Source: Pedobacter cryoconitis
GTDB lineage: Bacteria > Bacteroidota > Bacteroidia > Sphingobacteriales > Sphingobacteriaceae
Reading direction: 5' to 3'
DNA: 41,024 nt
Assembly: GCF_014207135.1 (NCBI RefSeq)
Contig: NZ_JACHCC010000006.1
Coordinates: forward strand, 1 to 41,024
Shown: positions 1-6,832 of the stretch, piece by piece
Numbering within the stretch: the first letter of the stretch is position 1
Layout: the number at the start of each line of letters is the position of its first letter
Made by a program: the position numbers and the translations under genes
The notes under the pieces: generated by a model
Told to the model about the DNA's origin: nothing
The model's database searches: none
Seen by the model: the letters and a program-made list of their open reading frames with translations, nothing else

Positions 1-717
1 GGTTGTATTAAGCTTTACAAGGCACTCAATGCTGGTTTTTTACAAGGTCATGGTATCTCGATGGGTAGAGACGCAGTATTTGATCTGGTTCGTTCCCAGG
101 ACATGCTGATCAAGGGCAAGAGGAAATGGGTACGTACGACTAATTCCCATCATCGTTTTAAAGTGCATGCCGATCTTGTTCAGCGAAGAGCCGCTTTACA
201 GGCTGAAGAAATATGGGTAAGCGATATCACCTATTTGCGTACAAGCACTTGTTTCCTTTATCTTTCATTGGTCACTGATGCGTATTCCAGGAAGATTGTA
301 GGGTATCATCTTGCCAGTGATTTAAAGGCAATAGGTTGCATAAAAGCACTTAAATCCGCTTTAAAGGGGAGAGTATATCCTGAGAGGCCTTTAATCCACC
401 ACTCTGACAGAGGGACGCAGTATTGCTGTGATGATTACGTTGCTTTGCTTAAACAGAGCAATATACTGATCAGCATGACCCAATCAGGCAGCCCGTATGA
501 CAACGCAATTGCCGAGCGGGTCAATGGTATCTTAAAAATGGAACTCGAACTGGAAAAATCTTTTAAAAATATGGCTCAGGCAAAATCATTTGTGGAGCTG
601 GGGATACACAAATACAATAATCTTAGATTGCATACCAGTTGTAATTTTCAAACCCCACAAAACACACATAAATGGGAGAATGTTAGCCCAAAAACACTCA
701 GTATAGCAGTTAAGTAA
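1..717 (+). CDS. IS3-family transposase OrfB (integrase core), 5'-truncated by window edge
   Basis: This is the DDE recombinase of an IS3-family element and catalyses cut-and-circularise transposition. The frame is open from base 1, so the first ATG at 61 is internal and the true start is outside the window. Numbering from that ATG, the three catalytic acids are D55 (WVSDITYL), D116 (HHSDRGTQY) and E152 (NAIAERVNG). The 35 residues between the last two match the DD(35)E signature of the family. A helix-turn-helix-like segment (GRDAVFDLVRSQ) precedes the core. No frameshift or stop is visible in the part seen, so the copy may be active. OrfA should lie just upstream if the element is complete. 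Confidence 0.93.
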   Translation, partial: GCIKLYKALNAGFLQGHGISMGRDAVFDLVRSQDMLIKGKRKWVRTTNSHHRFKVHADLVQRRAALQAEEIWVSDITYLRTSTCFLYLSLVTDAYSRKIVGYHLASDLKAIGCIKALKSALKGRVYPERPLIHHSDRGTQYCCDDYVALLKQSNILISMTQSGSPYDNAIAERVNGILKMELELEKSFKNMAQAKSFVELGIHKYNNLRLHTSCNFQTPQNTHKWENVSPKTLSIAVK

Positions 718-832
718 ACTCAATTCAGGAATATCCAAAATCATTGTAAACAACAAACAGGAATTAAAACTATCATTGTAAACACAAATCAGTAATTCAC
801 TTTTTACTGTAAACTTATCTCAGTATAGGACA
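1..832 (+). mobile_element. IS3-family insertion sequence, right part (left part outside window)
   Basis: The element holds the C-terminal part of an IS3-type transposase and a non-coding right end. Three copies of TGTAAAC start at about 746, 778 and 809, spaced 31-32 bp, which look like subterminal transposase-binding sites. Read inward from the right, a candidate terminus is TGTCCTATACTGAGATAAG beginning at 832, which fits the TG...CA ends of IS3 elements. The exact end is an inference because the left inverted repeat and target duplication lie outside the window. Confidence 0.7.
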
Positions 833-848
833 AACTGGTTTGTATTCG

Positions 849-923
849 TATTGTATTCGGGGTTGGAATAGGGTTGGTATAGCCATGAGCTATACCAACC
901 CTATTCCAACCCCGAATACAATA
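849..923. repeat. 35-bp perfect inverted repeat with 5-nt loop
   Basis: Bases 849-883 are exactly complementary to 889-923, leaving loop 884-888. Each arm contains a near-tandem pair (GGGTTGGAATAG then GGTTGGTATAG). No T tract follows on either strand, so it is not a typical terminator. It lies 16 bp beyond the proposed IS end and 45 bp before the tRNA-side terminator. It could be a MITE-like or REP-like palindrome; the identity is unknown. Confidence 0.9.
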
Positions 924-967
924 TAGAGCGTAATTCAACTCAAGTATAATGAAATCCCCTAAAAATG

Positions 968-1001
968 AAAAAGCCTTCAGATATTAATCTGAAGGCTTTT
1001 T
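968..1001 (-). terminator. Intrinsic terminator downstream of the tRNA-Val pair
   Basis: A 15-bp perfect stem (968-982 with 987-1001) closes a 4-nt loop. The stem ends in five A/T pairs, so it has a U tract on both strands. It sits 2 bp beyond the 3' end of the leftward tRNA-Val gene and would end that transcript; it could also stop readthrough from the IS. Confidence 0.85.
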
Positions 1002-1003
1002 AG

Positions 1004-1078
1004 TGGGAGATACTGGGTTCGAACCAGTGACCCCCTGCTTGTAAGGCAGGTGCTCTGAACCAGCTGAGCTAATCTCCC
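1004..1078 (-). tRNA. tRNA-Val (anticodon UAC), copy 2
   Basis: This 75-nt tRNA gene folds with acceptor GGGAGAT/ATCTCCC, anticodon stem CCTGC/GCAGG and loop CTTACAA, giving anticodon TAC (valine, reading GUA/GUG). The T-loop is TTCGAAC and the discriminator base is A. CCA is not encoded. It is identical in sequence to the copy at 1160-1234 and lies downstream of it in the same transcript. Confidence 0.97.
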
Positions 1079-1123
1079 TTTGGTTCTGCCATTTGATAGA
1101 AGCCTGGCCGGCTTTGGTTAAAT

Positions 1124-1152
1124 AAAAACCCCTCATTTGTACCTGAAGGGCT
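1124..1152 (-). terminator. Weak hairpin with U tract between the two tRNA-Val genes
   Basis: On the minus strand CCCTTCA can pair with TGAGGGG (one G-U) around a short loop, followed by TTTTT. It sits just downstream of the first tRNA-Val and may end part of the transcripts or guide processing. Confidence 0.45.
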
Positions 1153-1159
1153 TATTTAG

Positions 1160-1234
1160 TGGGAGATACTGGGTTCGAACCAGTGACCCCCTGCTTGTAA
1201 GGCAGGTGCTCTGAACCAGCTGAGCTAATCTCCC
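1160..1234 (-). tRNA. tRNA-Val (anticodon UAC), copy 1
   Basis: This is the promoter-proximal copy, identical over 75 nt to the gene at 1004-1078, with the same TAC anticodon, discriminator A and no encoded CCA. The 3'-flanking bases (CTAAA) are also shared, so the pair probably arose by tandem duplication. The 81-bp spacer between the genes is otherwise different from the sequence on either side. Confidence 0.97.
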
Positions 1235-1296
1235 CTTGATTCTACTCTTTTTGCCGTTAGGCTAGCTGAGTAAGCTGTTCCCCGTTGTTGGGAGTG

Positions 1297-1327
1297 CAAA
1301 TATACACCTCTAAACTAAAACTCCAAA
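1297..1327 (-). promoter_or_regulatory. Bacteroidota-type promoter for the tRNA-Val pair
   Basis: Reading leftward, TTTG (1327-1324) is followed after 19 nt by TATATTTG (1304-1297), an exact match to the TTTG / TAnnTTTG consensus of Bacteroidota primary sigma promoters. The predicted start near 1291 leaves a leader of about 56 nt before the first tRNA. Confidence 0.72.
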
Positions 1328-1342
1328 ACTTTTTTAAAATAT

Positions 1343-2068
1343 TTAAGATAAGATTTCTTCCAGAACCTGATGAGATTTTATTTCGCCAAAAGAAGCGGTG
1401 TGTAAGGTGTAGTATATCAGTATTTTATCAAGAAGTAGTCTTCTGGTAAGGTTGTCGATTTTTATTTCATTTAATTTTTCAAATGAGGTTGTGAAGAGTG
1501 TAATAAATAATCCGGCCGCAGTTTTTTCTATAAAATAAGGGTGTAACGGGGGCAATGATCTGAATTCTCCCTCCTGCAGATCGAAGTAACTCTGGTCACT
1601 TTTAGTCTGTGTACTGGGAGCAAAGCCCAGGAACCGGGATAGTTTTAATAAAAAAGCAAGATGGAAATTGGCATTGGCTGTCTCAGTTTCGTCAAACCAC
1701 GAAACCGCATTGAAAATATAGTCAAAGATATTTTCGTCTGCATTTTGCTGGCGTATACTTTTATAAAGTACTTCATTCAGAAAAATAATGATTGTGCTTT
1801 TGATGATATCATAGGGGATACTGCGGAATACCGGTGAAGGTCTGAGCTCAGAGATACGTTGTATACTGGAGTTCGCTTTATGATAAACGACCATGTCAAC
1901 CAGATGAAGAGCTTGCAGCATATTCATTCTGATTTTAGCTTTTGGCCTTTTTACACCATTGATCATGTATGACTGGATGCCGAATTTAGCCGTAAAGATT
2001 TGTACCACTACACTGCTTTCACTGTATAGTGTCGTTTTTAAAACTATCCCACGGGTTTTGTGGAGCAT
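1343..2068 (-). CDS. recO: DNA repair protein RecO
   Basis: RecO binds single-stranded DNA and, with RecR, loads RecA in RecF-pathway gap repair. The protein is about 241 aa, the usual length. The N-terminal OB fold starts with MLHKTRGIVLKTTLYSESS, and the Bacteroidota-style segment FDLQEGEFRSLPPLHPY appears in the C-terminal half. The ATG at 2068 is chosen over a longer frame reaching 2101, because family members begin at this MLHKTRG segment and the longer frame would overlap the upstream gene. The start lies 1 bp after the stop of the lipid kinase gene, so the two are probably translationally coupled. The canonical zinc cysteines of some RecO proteins are not evident. Confidence 0.93.
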   Translation of the reverse strand: MLHKTRGIVLKTTLYSESSVVVQIFTAKFGIQSYMINGVKRPKAKIRMNMLQALHLVDMVVYHKANSSIQRISELRPSPVFRSIPYDIIKSTIIIFLNEVLYKSIRQQNADENIFDYIFNAVSWFDETETANANFHLAFLLKLSRFLGFAPSTQTKSDQSYFDLQEGEFRSLPPLHPYFIEKTAAGLFITLFTTSFEKLNEIKIDNLTRRLLLDKILIYYTLHTASFGEIKSHQVLEEILS

Positions 2069-2069
2069 A

Positions 2070-2417
2070 TCAGATGAGTTTGGGTATAAAGATAATCGCA
2101 CCTATGAGCACTGCAATAAAAGCAGCTACAATTACAGCACCTGCTGCAACGTCTTTGACCCTTCCGGCTTTCTCATTGAAACCCGGAGATACCAGGTCAA
2201 CCAGCAATTCGATGGCTGTGTTTAAAAGTTCGGCGACCAGTACCAGGCCTATGGCCAGTATGATCCATAACCATTCATGACCAGATAACTGAAAATACCA
2301 GCCTGCCAGACCAACAATCAGTACCGCAGTCAGATGAATCCTGAAATTCAATTGTGTTTTCACGGTATAAGCTATCCCGGATAACGCATAGCCAAAACTC
2401 TTAATTAATCTTCGCAT
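2070..2417 (-). CDS. Diacylglycerol/undecaprenol kinase family protein
   Basis: This small integral membrane kinase (115 aa) phosphorylates a lipid alcohol, diacylglycerol or undecaprenol, at the inner membrane. It belongs to the DgkA fold: an N-terminal amphipathic segment, three membrane helices, the signature AELLNTAIELLVDL and the later GRVKDVAAGAV. The conserved glutamates and asparagine of the active site are present. Gram-positive members with this signature are undecaprenol kinases, so the substrate cannot be settled from sequence. It is first in a two-gene unit with recO. An exact TAAGTTTG box lies 17 bp upstream of the ATG. Confidence 0.88.
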   Translation of the reverse strand: MRRLIKSFGYALSGIAYTVKTQLNFRIHLTAVLIVGLAGWYFQLSGHEWLWIILAIGLVLVAELLNTAIELLVDLVSPGFNEKAGRVKDVAAGAVIVAAFIAVLIGAIIFIPKLI

Positions 2418-2433
2418 ATCAATGATGTAACTC

Positions 2434-2441
2434 CAAACTTA
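2434..2441 (-). promoter_or_regulatory. Candidate -7 box (TAAGTTTG) for dgkA-type gene and recO
   Basis: The box matches TAnnTTTG exactly on the minus strand and lies 16 bp before the ATG at 2417. No clear TTTG is found at the -33 distance, so the match could be chance. Confidence 0.45.
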
Positions 2442-2594
2442 TAAATAATTTAAACAGGCTCTTAGTTTTTATACCCTTCCAGACGCTTTTTTACCTAATC
2501 AACACAAATTTATGTTCAGAAGAAGGTTTATTTTCTTTTATTTGCTTATTCGATTTAGTTTCACAATTAATAAGTTCAGATAGCATAATTAAAC

Positions 2595-4007
2595 ATGGAG
2601 ACCTCTATCCCGGTTAAAAAAAACAGTTCTATAATTCCATTGGTCACAATGACCCTTCTTTTCTTTATGTGGGGATTTATTACCTGCATGAATGATATTT
2701 TAATTCCGCATCTGAAGGTGCAGTTCCATTTAAATTTCCAGCAGTCTATGCTGGTGCAGTTTGCCTTTTTCGGGGCCTATTTTATTGGTTCTCTTATCTA
2801 TTTCCTGATTTCCTATTATACAGGTGATCCGGTTAACAAAGTTGGGTATAAAAAAGGAATTATTGCTGGTGTATTACTTTCTGCGGTAGGTTGCTGTTTG
2901 TTTTATCCCGCTGCTACTTTATCCATTTATGGGGTCTTTCTGGCAGCTTTATTTGTACTTGGTTTAGGATTTACTATTCTTCAGATTACTGCTAATGCCT
3001 ATGTCACCCTATTGGGGCCCGAAGAAAGTGCTTCGAGCCGTTTAAATCTTACACAGGCATTCAACTCATTCGGAACTACTATTGCACCAATCCTGGGTGG
3101 ACATTTAATCTTCACTTTGTTTCTCGAAAAAGATGGAACAGCTTCGGCAGATTCTACTCGTATCCCTTATCTGATCTTTGCAGGTATCCTGGTGGTGCTG
3201 GCTTTGGTGATCAGCAGGATTAAACTACCGTCTTTCAGTAATGAAGAATCTGCTGAAAGAGGTTTGGGGGCTTTAAAGTTTCCTCAATTGAAAATGGGCG
3301 TTTTGGGTATCTTCTGCTACGTTGGGGCCGAAGTAGGGATTGGAAGTTTGCTGATTGCTTTTATGGAACAGCGTGATGTGACCAATCTGTCCGAGGTTGT
3401 CAGTAAAAATTATCTTGCCCTTTATTGGGGAGGTGCGATGATTGGACGGTTTTTAGGGGCAATTTCACTGAGCGAACTCCCAAAGGCAAAGAAAATGATT
3501 TATATGATACTGGCAGCAGCAGCGGTGTACCTGTTAGTATTCAGTATTGTGGATCTTACTTTCGCGCAAACCAGCTTCTTCATTGTATTTATCGTATTAA
3601 ATATTATTGCATTTGTAATCGGTAAATCGGCACCTGCCCGTACACTGGTAATCTTTGCAGGTGTAAATATTGCCTTATTGCTGGTTTCTGTTTTCAGTAA
3701 AGGTAGTATGGCATTATATCCGATTTTAGGTATAGGTCTTTTCAATTCGATTATGTTTTCCAATATCTATACCCTGGCCATTTCAGGTTTAGGAAAATAT
3801 GTAAGCCAGGGCTCATCTTTATTGGTTATGGCTATACTGGGCGGTGCTTTGCTCCCATTGGTTCAGGGAAGTCTGGCCGATGCATTCGGAATCCAGAATT
3901 CATTTTTCCTTCCGGCAGCCTGTTATTTATACATTTTAATTTTTGGTGTTTACTGTATGAAACGAATCCATGTGGCACATGACAAACCAGTAAGAACTAA
4001 TCATTAA
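2595..4007 (+). CDS. FucP/GluP-type sugar:H+ symporter (MFS)
   Basis: This is a 470-residue major facilitator of the fucose/glucose-galactose permease group, which imports a hexose with protons across the inner membrane. It shows about 12 hydrophobic helices. The opening segment PLVTMTLLFFMWGFITCMND followed by ILIPHLK is the family hallmark, and PEESASSRLNLTQAFNSFGT lies after helix 4. The region near residues 70-80 (YYTGDPVNKVGYKKG) matches the usual loop before helix 3. No sugar catabolic genes flank it, so the substrate is open: fucose, glucose, galactose or N-acetylglucosamine are all possible. It is a single-gene unit ending in an inverted repeat. Confidence 0.9.
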   Translation: METSIPVKKNSSIIPLVTMTLLFFMWGFITCMNDILIPHLKVQFHLNFQQSMLVQFAFFGAYFIGSLIYFLISYYTGDPVNKVGYKKGIIAGVLLSAVGCCLFYPAATLSIYGVFLAALFVLGLGFTILQITANAYVTLLGPEESASSRLNLTQAFNSFGTTIAPILGGHLIFTLFLEKDGTASADSTRIPYLIFAGILVVLALVISRIKLPSFSNEESAERGLGALKFPQLKMGVLGIFCYVGAEVGIGSLLIAFMEQRDVTNLSEVVSKNYLALYWGGAMIGRFLGAISLSELPKAKKMIYMILAAAAVYLLVFSIVDLTFAQTSFFIVFIVLNIIAFVIGKSAPARTLVIFAGVNIALLLVSVFSKGSMALYPILGIGLFNSIMFSNIYTLAISGLGKYVSQGSSLLVMAILGGALLPLVQGSLADAFGIQNSFFLPAACYLYILIFGVYCMKRIHVAHDKPVRTNH

Positions 4008-4011
4008 CTGC

Positions 4012-4047
4012 ATTTGACCAGGTAAATTCCCTTTTATCTGGTCAAAT
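4012..4047 (+). terminator. Inverted repeat after the sugar symporter, possible weak terminator
   Basis: ATTTGACCAG (4012-4021) pairs with CTGGTCAAAT (4038-4047) around a 16-nt loop. The sequence after the stem is only partly T-rich, so termination is plausible but weak. Confidence 0.45.
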
Positions 4048-4055
4048 CTGTCATT

Positions 4056-4082
4056 TAACGCTTACCTTTGAGCTAAGCGTTA
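4056..4082 (+). promoter_or_regulatory. 9-bp dyad enclosing a -7 box before rlmF
   Basis: TAACGCTTA (4056-4064) is mirrored by TAAGCGTTA (4074-4082). TACCTTTG at 4063-4070 fits TAnnTTTG exactly, so the dyad straddles the predicted -7 element and start site. It could be an operator or a 5' hairpin. The ATG follows at 4087. No good -33 TTTG is seen. Confidence 0.5.
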
Positions 4083-4086
4083 AATT

Positions 4087-5034
4087 ATGTCTGTTGAAAA
4101 GCAAATCCTGCATCCCAGAAATCTACACCGTTCGAGGTATGATTTTCCACAATTAATAAACAGTTGTCCGCAACTGGAAACATTTGTGTTTTTGAATCCC
4201 TATGGAGATCTGTCTATAGATTTTTCCGACCCTCTGGCTGTAAAAACTCTTAATAAAGCATTGTTGATTCATTTTTATGGATTAAAAGACTGGGATATCC
4301 CTGAAGGTTATCTTTGCCCGCCAATTCCAGGCAGGGCTGATTATATCCATTACCTGGCAGATTTGCTGGCATCAGTGAATGAAGAAGTGATCCCGGAAGG
4401 TCATTCAGTTAAAGTACTGGATATTGGGGTAGGCGCAAACTGTGTTTATCCGATTATCGGACACCAGATCTATGGCTGGGCTTTTGTAGGTTCTGATGTG
4501 GATAAGCGGGCAATCAGTTCTGCGACAAATATCGCAGCTGTTAATCCCTCCTTGTCAAACGACTTAACTTTCAGACTGCAGAATGCTGCTTCAAATATAT
4601 TCCGGGGAGTTGTAAAACCTGGGGAATTATTTGATCTCACTTTGTGTAACCCGCCTTTTCATACTTCTGCTGAAGAAGCACAGCAAGGCAGTCAGCGTAA
4701 GGTCCGTAATCTGGGCAAACAGAAGGGAAGGGAGGTTGTGTTGAATTTTGGAGGTCAAAATGCTGAATTGTGGTGTAAAGGAGGGGAAGTTGAATTTATC
4801 AGGAAAATGATAGAGGAAAGCACCCAGCTAGCAACACAATGTTGCTGGTTCACCAGTCTGGTTTCTAAAAGCGCTCATCTGTCCATGATTTACTATGCGT
4901 TGGAAAGAGCCGGAGCTAAAGGAGTGAAAACTGTTGAGATGGCACAGGGGCAAAAGCAAAGCCGTTTTGTAGCCTGGACCTTTTTATCTCCCGCAGAGCG
5001 GACAGAATGGAGCAGAAAGCGCTGGAAAAAATAA
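4087..5034 (+). CDS. rlmF: 23S rRNA (adenine-1618-N6)-methyltransferase RlmF
   Basis: RlmF uses S-adenosylmethionine to methylate N6 of A1618 in 23S rRNA. The 315-residue protein opens with the family segments [12 protein letters not shown] and [11 protein letters not shown]. The SAM-binding loop is [16 protein letters not shown]. The catalytic NPPF tetrad is in [13 protein letters not shown], followed by the [16 protein letters not shown] block. Length and motif order match the family. The gene starts 79 bp after the sugar symporter behind its own candidate promoter, and the DAC-domain gene begins 22 bp after its stop, so those two probably share a transcript. Confidence 0.95.
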   Translation: MSVEKQILHPRNLHRSRYDFPQLINSCPQLETFVFLNPYGDLSIDFSDPLAVKTLNKALLIHFYGLKDWDIPEGYLCPPIPGRADYIHYLADLLASVNEEVIPEGHSVKVLDIGVGANCVYPIIGHQIYGWAFVGSDVDKRAISSATNIAAVNPSLSNDLTFRLQNAASNIFRGVVKPGELFDLTLCNPPFHTSAEEAQQGSQRKVRNLGKQKGREVVLNFGGQNAELWCKGGEVEFIRKMIEESTQLATQCCWFTSLVSKSAHLSMIYYALERAGAKGVKTVEMAQGQKQSRFVAWTFLSPAERTEWSRKRWKK

Positions 5035-5056
5035 TTTAATATCTTAACTTTAAGCC

Positions 5057-6199
5057 ATGATCTATAAACCTACTTATCAGGCGGCACAAATCATCGCTCC
5101 TAAAGTTGAAGCTATTTTTGCACAGCACCTTGCTGCTGCCAGAGAAAGTGGTGAAGAAGATCTTGCGCCTTTGCCTTCAGCAGAGATTGTGGAGGCGATT
5201 ATTGATGCTACCTTTTGGGCAAGTATCCGCAAGGAAGAAGGACATTCTCCAAAAATATCACTGGCTTTTTTGCCACCTGCCCAGGGCGGAAGTCCATTAT
5301 TGTTTAAAAACAGGTTACCCCTTAACCCTACGATCCTGACCAAGATAGCTCCCGGTGTAGAACGCCCGGGCATTCATATCGGGATATGGCAGGAAGATGG
5401 CGAACTTTATATCTGGGGAACGACTACAAGTATTCCCAATTTCTGTTTTGTACTGGATGTTTCAGAACCGGCTTTATTGGTTATTAAACACCGCAGGATA
5501 TATGGATTTGGTAAATTTACCAATATCGCGGTACTGAAAGGTGATCAGATCAAGATCGTTGATGTAAATAGTGCAAGACATCCCGATTGTCCGCCAATGT
5601 TACTTTCCCTGTTAGATCTGACCGCTCCTTCTTATTGGAACGATACGGTTAATGTGCTGATTCAGCTGGCAGTATCCATGCGTTCACATCAGCGTGGAGG
5701 GACACTGCTTGTAGTACCTAATGGTTCGAGAAACTGGCTGCAATCTATTATAAAACCGATTCAGTATGGTATTCAGCCTGCGTTTTGTGGTTTAGCCAAT
5801 TTGTTGAAACAAGATAGAAAGCAGGCAAGCCAGATTTTCTGGCAGACAGTACTGAAAAGAGAGGTTGAACATCTGGCAGGGTTAACCGCTATTGATGGGG
5901 CTACCGTAATTAGTGATGACTATGAATTACTTGCCTTTGGGGCTAAAATCGGACGGGCAAAAGGGAAAGAGCTGATAGAAGAATTGTCATTTATTGAACC
6001 AATAGCTGGTGGCGGCGCGGTTGTCATGCATCCTGCAAAGGTTGGTGGTACACGTCACCTTTCTGCTGCGCAGTTTATACAGGATCAGAATGATGCTATT
6101 GCTCTGGTAGCTTCACAAGATGGTCATTTTACGATCTATTCCTGGTCTCCTGTACAGGAACGGGTGATGGCACACCGGATTGATACACTGTTGCTATAG
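5057..6199 (+). CDS. Diadenylate cyclase-like (DAC/DisA_N) protein with N-terminal DACNV-type sensor domain
   Basis: The C-terminal third (about residues 195-370) resembles the DAC domain that makes c-di-AMP from ATP. It has HQRGGTLLVV at the domain start, the DGA motif at D280-A282 (AIDGATVISDDYELLAFGA) and the GTRH motif at G331-H334. The usual second arginine of the RHR triplet is replaced: the sequence reads GGTRHLSAAQF. The N-terminal two thirds look like the DACNV sensor region described for Bacteroidota DAC fusions; that name is recalled and was not searched. There are no membrane helices, unlike CdaA, so the protein is probably cytosolic. Its ligand and its product (c-di-AMP or another nucleotide) are unknown. 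It is probably co-transcribed with rlmF. Confidence 0.75.
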   Translation: MIYKPTYQAAQIIAPKVEAIFAQHLAAARESGEEDLAPLPSAEIVEAIIDATFWASIRKEEGHSPKISLAFLPPAQGGSPLLFKNRLPLNPTILTKIAPGVERPGIHIGIWQEDGELYIWGTTTSIPNFCFVLDVSEPALLVIKHRRIYGFGKFTNIAVLKGDQIKIVDVNSARHPDCPPMLLSLLDLTAPSYWNDTVNVLIQLAVSMRSHQRGGTLLVVPNGSRNWLQSIIKPIQYGIQPAFCGLANLLKQDRKQASQIFWQTVLKREVEHLAGLTAIDGATVISDDYELLAFGAKIGRAKGKELIEELSFIEPIAGGGAVVMHPAKVGGTRHLSAAQFIQDQNDAIALVASQDGHFTIYSWSPVQERVMAHRIDTLLL

Positions 6200-6215
6200 A
6201 AAGGAATCAGGGCAT

Positions 6216-6244
6216 AAAAAAAAGCGCCCACCCTGGTGAACGCT
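6216..6244 (-). terminator. Minus-strand intrinsic terminator of the 52-residue membrane protein gene
   Basis: Arms 6223-6232 and 6235-6244 pair as ten base pairs only in minus-strand RNA, where two plus-strand mismatches become G-U wobbles. A run of seven U follows directly (6222-6216). This polarity shows the hairpin serves leftward transcription, and the only leftward gene nearby is the small ORF at 6277-6435. Confidence 0.75.
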
Positions 6245-6276
6245 AAAAAATTAATATATTATTTAAGATTGTTTGT

Positions 6277-6435
6277 CTAAGAAAAGATAATTGCCCCAGC
6301 TATTACACCCAGGAACATGATAATCATAACGATTCTGTCAATGGTAATCCATTGTTTTTGAGTTAACGCTTTTTCTTGTCTCACGCGCTCTTGCCTGGCA
6401 AAGGTTGGAGATATTAGATTCAATTTAATTAACAT
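6277..6435 (-). CDS. Small single-pass membrane protein, 52 aa, unknown function
   Basis: An ATG at 6435 opens a 52-codon frame ending in TAG at 6277. The N-terminal half is polar and charged (ARQERVRQEKALTQKQW). The C-terminal half is one hydrophobic helix (IVMIIMFLGVIAGAIIF) that ends almost at the stop. This is the layout of a tail-anchored or single-pass small membrane protein with its N-terminus in the cytoplasm. Support comes from a strand-specific terminator 32 bp downstream. The gene lies between the DAC-domain gene (convergent) and padR (divergent), next to the PspC-domain operon, so an envelope role is a guess. No family is recognised, and no clear promoter box was found. Confidence 0.6.
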   Translation of the reverse strand: MLIKLNLISPTFARQERVRQEKALTQKQWITIDRIVMIIMFLGVIAGAIIFS

Positions 6436-6777
6436 AGCCGTCTTTTTAATTATCTGTTTGACTAAAACAAACCTTGCGCCAAAACCGGCGAATTATGTTA
6501 GAATGTTGATAATTATTTCTTTCTGTTGACCAAGTTTTTTTATTTTATAATAAAATGGCATTCCGAATACTCCGGATAAGCTATAAGTAGCTATCACTGT
6601 ACTATTTAGCAAACATCCTCTGTCTTGAATTTTTACGGGTTTGTTCTTTTTAAAAGAGATTAACTTTTGGGTGGAAATTCATCTTTTCTGACACTTTATT
6701 CATCAAAATGAATGCTATATGTATTCTTTGTTGAAAATTATTGTGCTTTAAATCAGTGTGTTATCTCTGCGTTTTGA
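6436..6777. other. Divergent intergenic region, nothing recognised
   Basis: About 340 bp of AT-rich sequence separate the small membrane protein gene from the padR operator. No ORF of convincing composition, no RNA gene and no exact TTTG/TAnnTTTG pair were seen on either strand. It probably holds the leftward promoter of the small gene and upstream sequence of padR. Confidence 0.5.
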
Positions 6778-6828
6778 TTTTATATAGTACTATGTATTGC
6801 ATATTACTATATAAAACACATAACTTTG
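6778..6828 (+). promoter_or_regulatory. padR promoter with overlapping operator-like dyad
   Basis: A 12-bp perfect inverted repeat (6778-6789 with 6805-6816) is centred on 6797, with a concentric inner TATG/CATA pair. It overlaps a -33-like ATTG (6796-6799). The -7 box TAACTTTG (6821-6828) matches TAnnTTTG exactly after a 21-nt spacer. PadR proteins bind such AT-rich dyads, so autoregulation is likely. The box ends 4 bp before the ATG, implying a leaderless or nearly leaderless mRNA. Confidence 0.62.
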
Positions 6829-6832
6829 ATTT

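Noticed and set aside
718..832. The three TGTAAAC repeats as a CRISPR array
   Set aside because: Repeat units are only about 7-9 bp and the intervening sequence is partly similar; they fit an IS end better.
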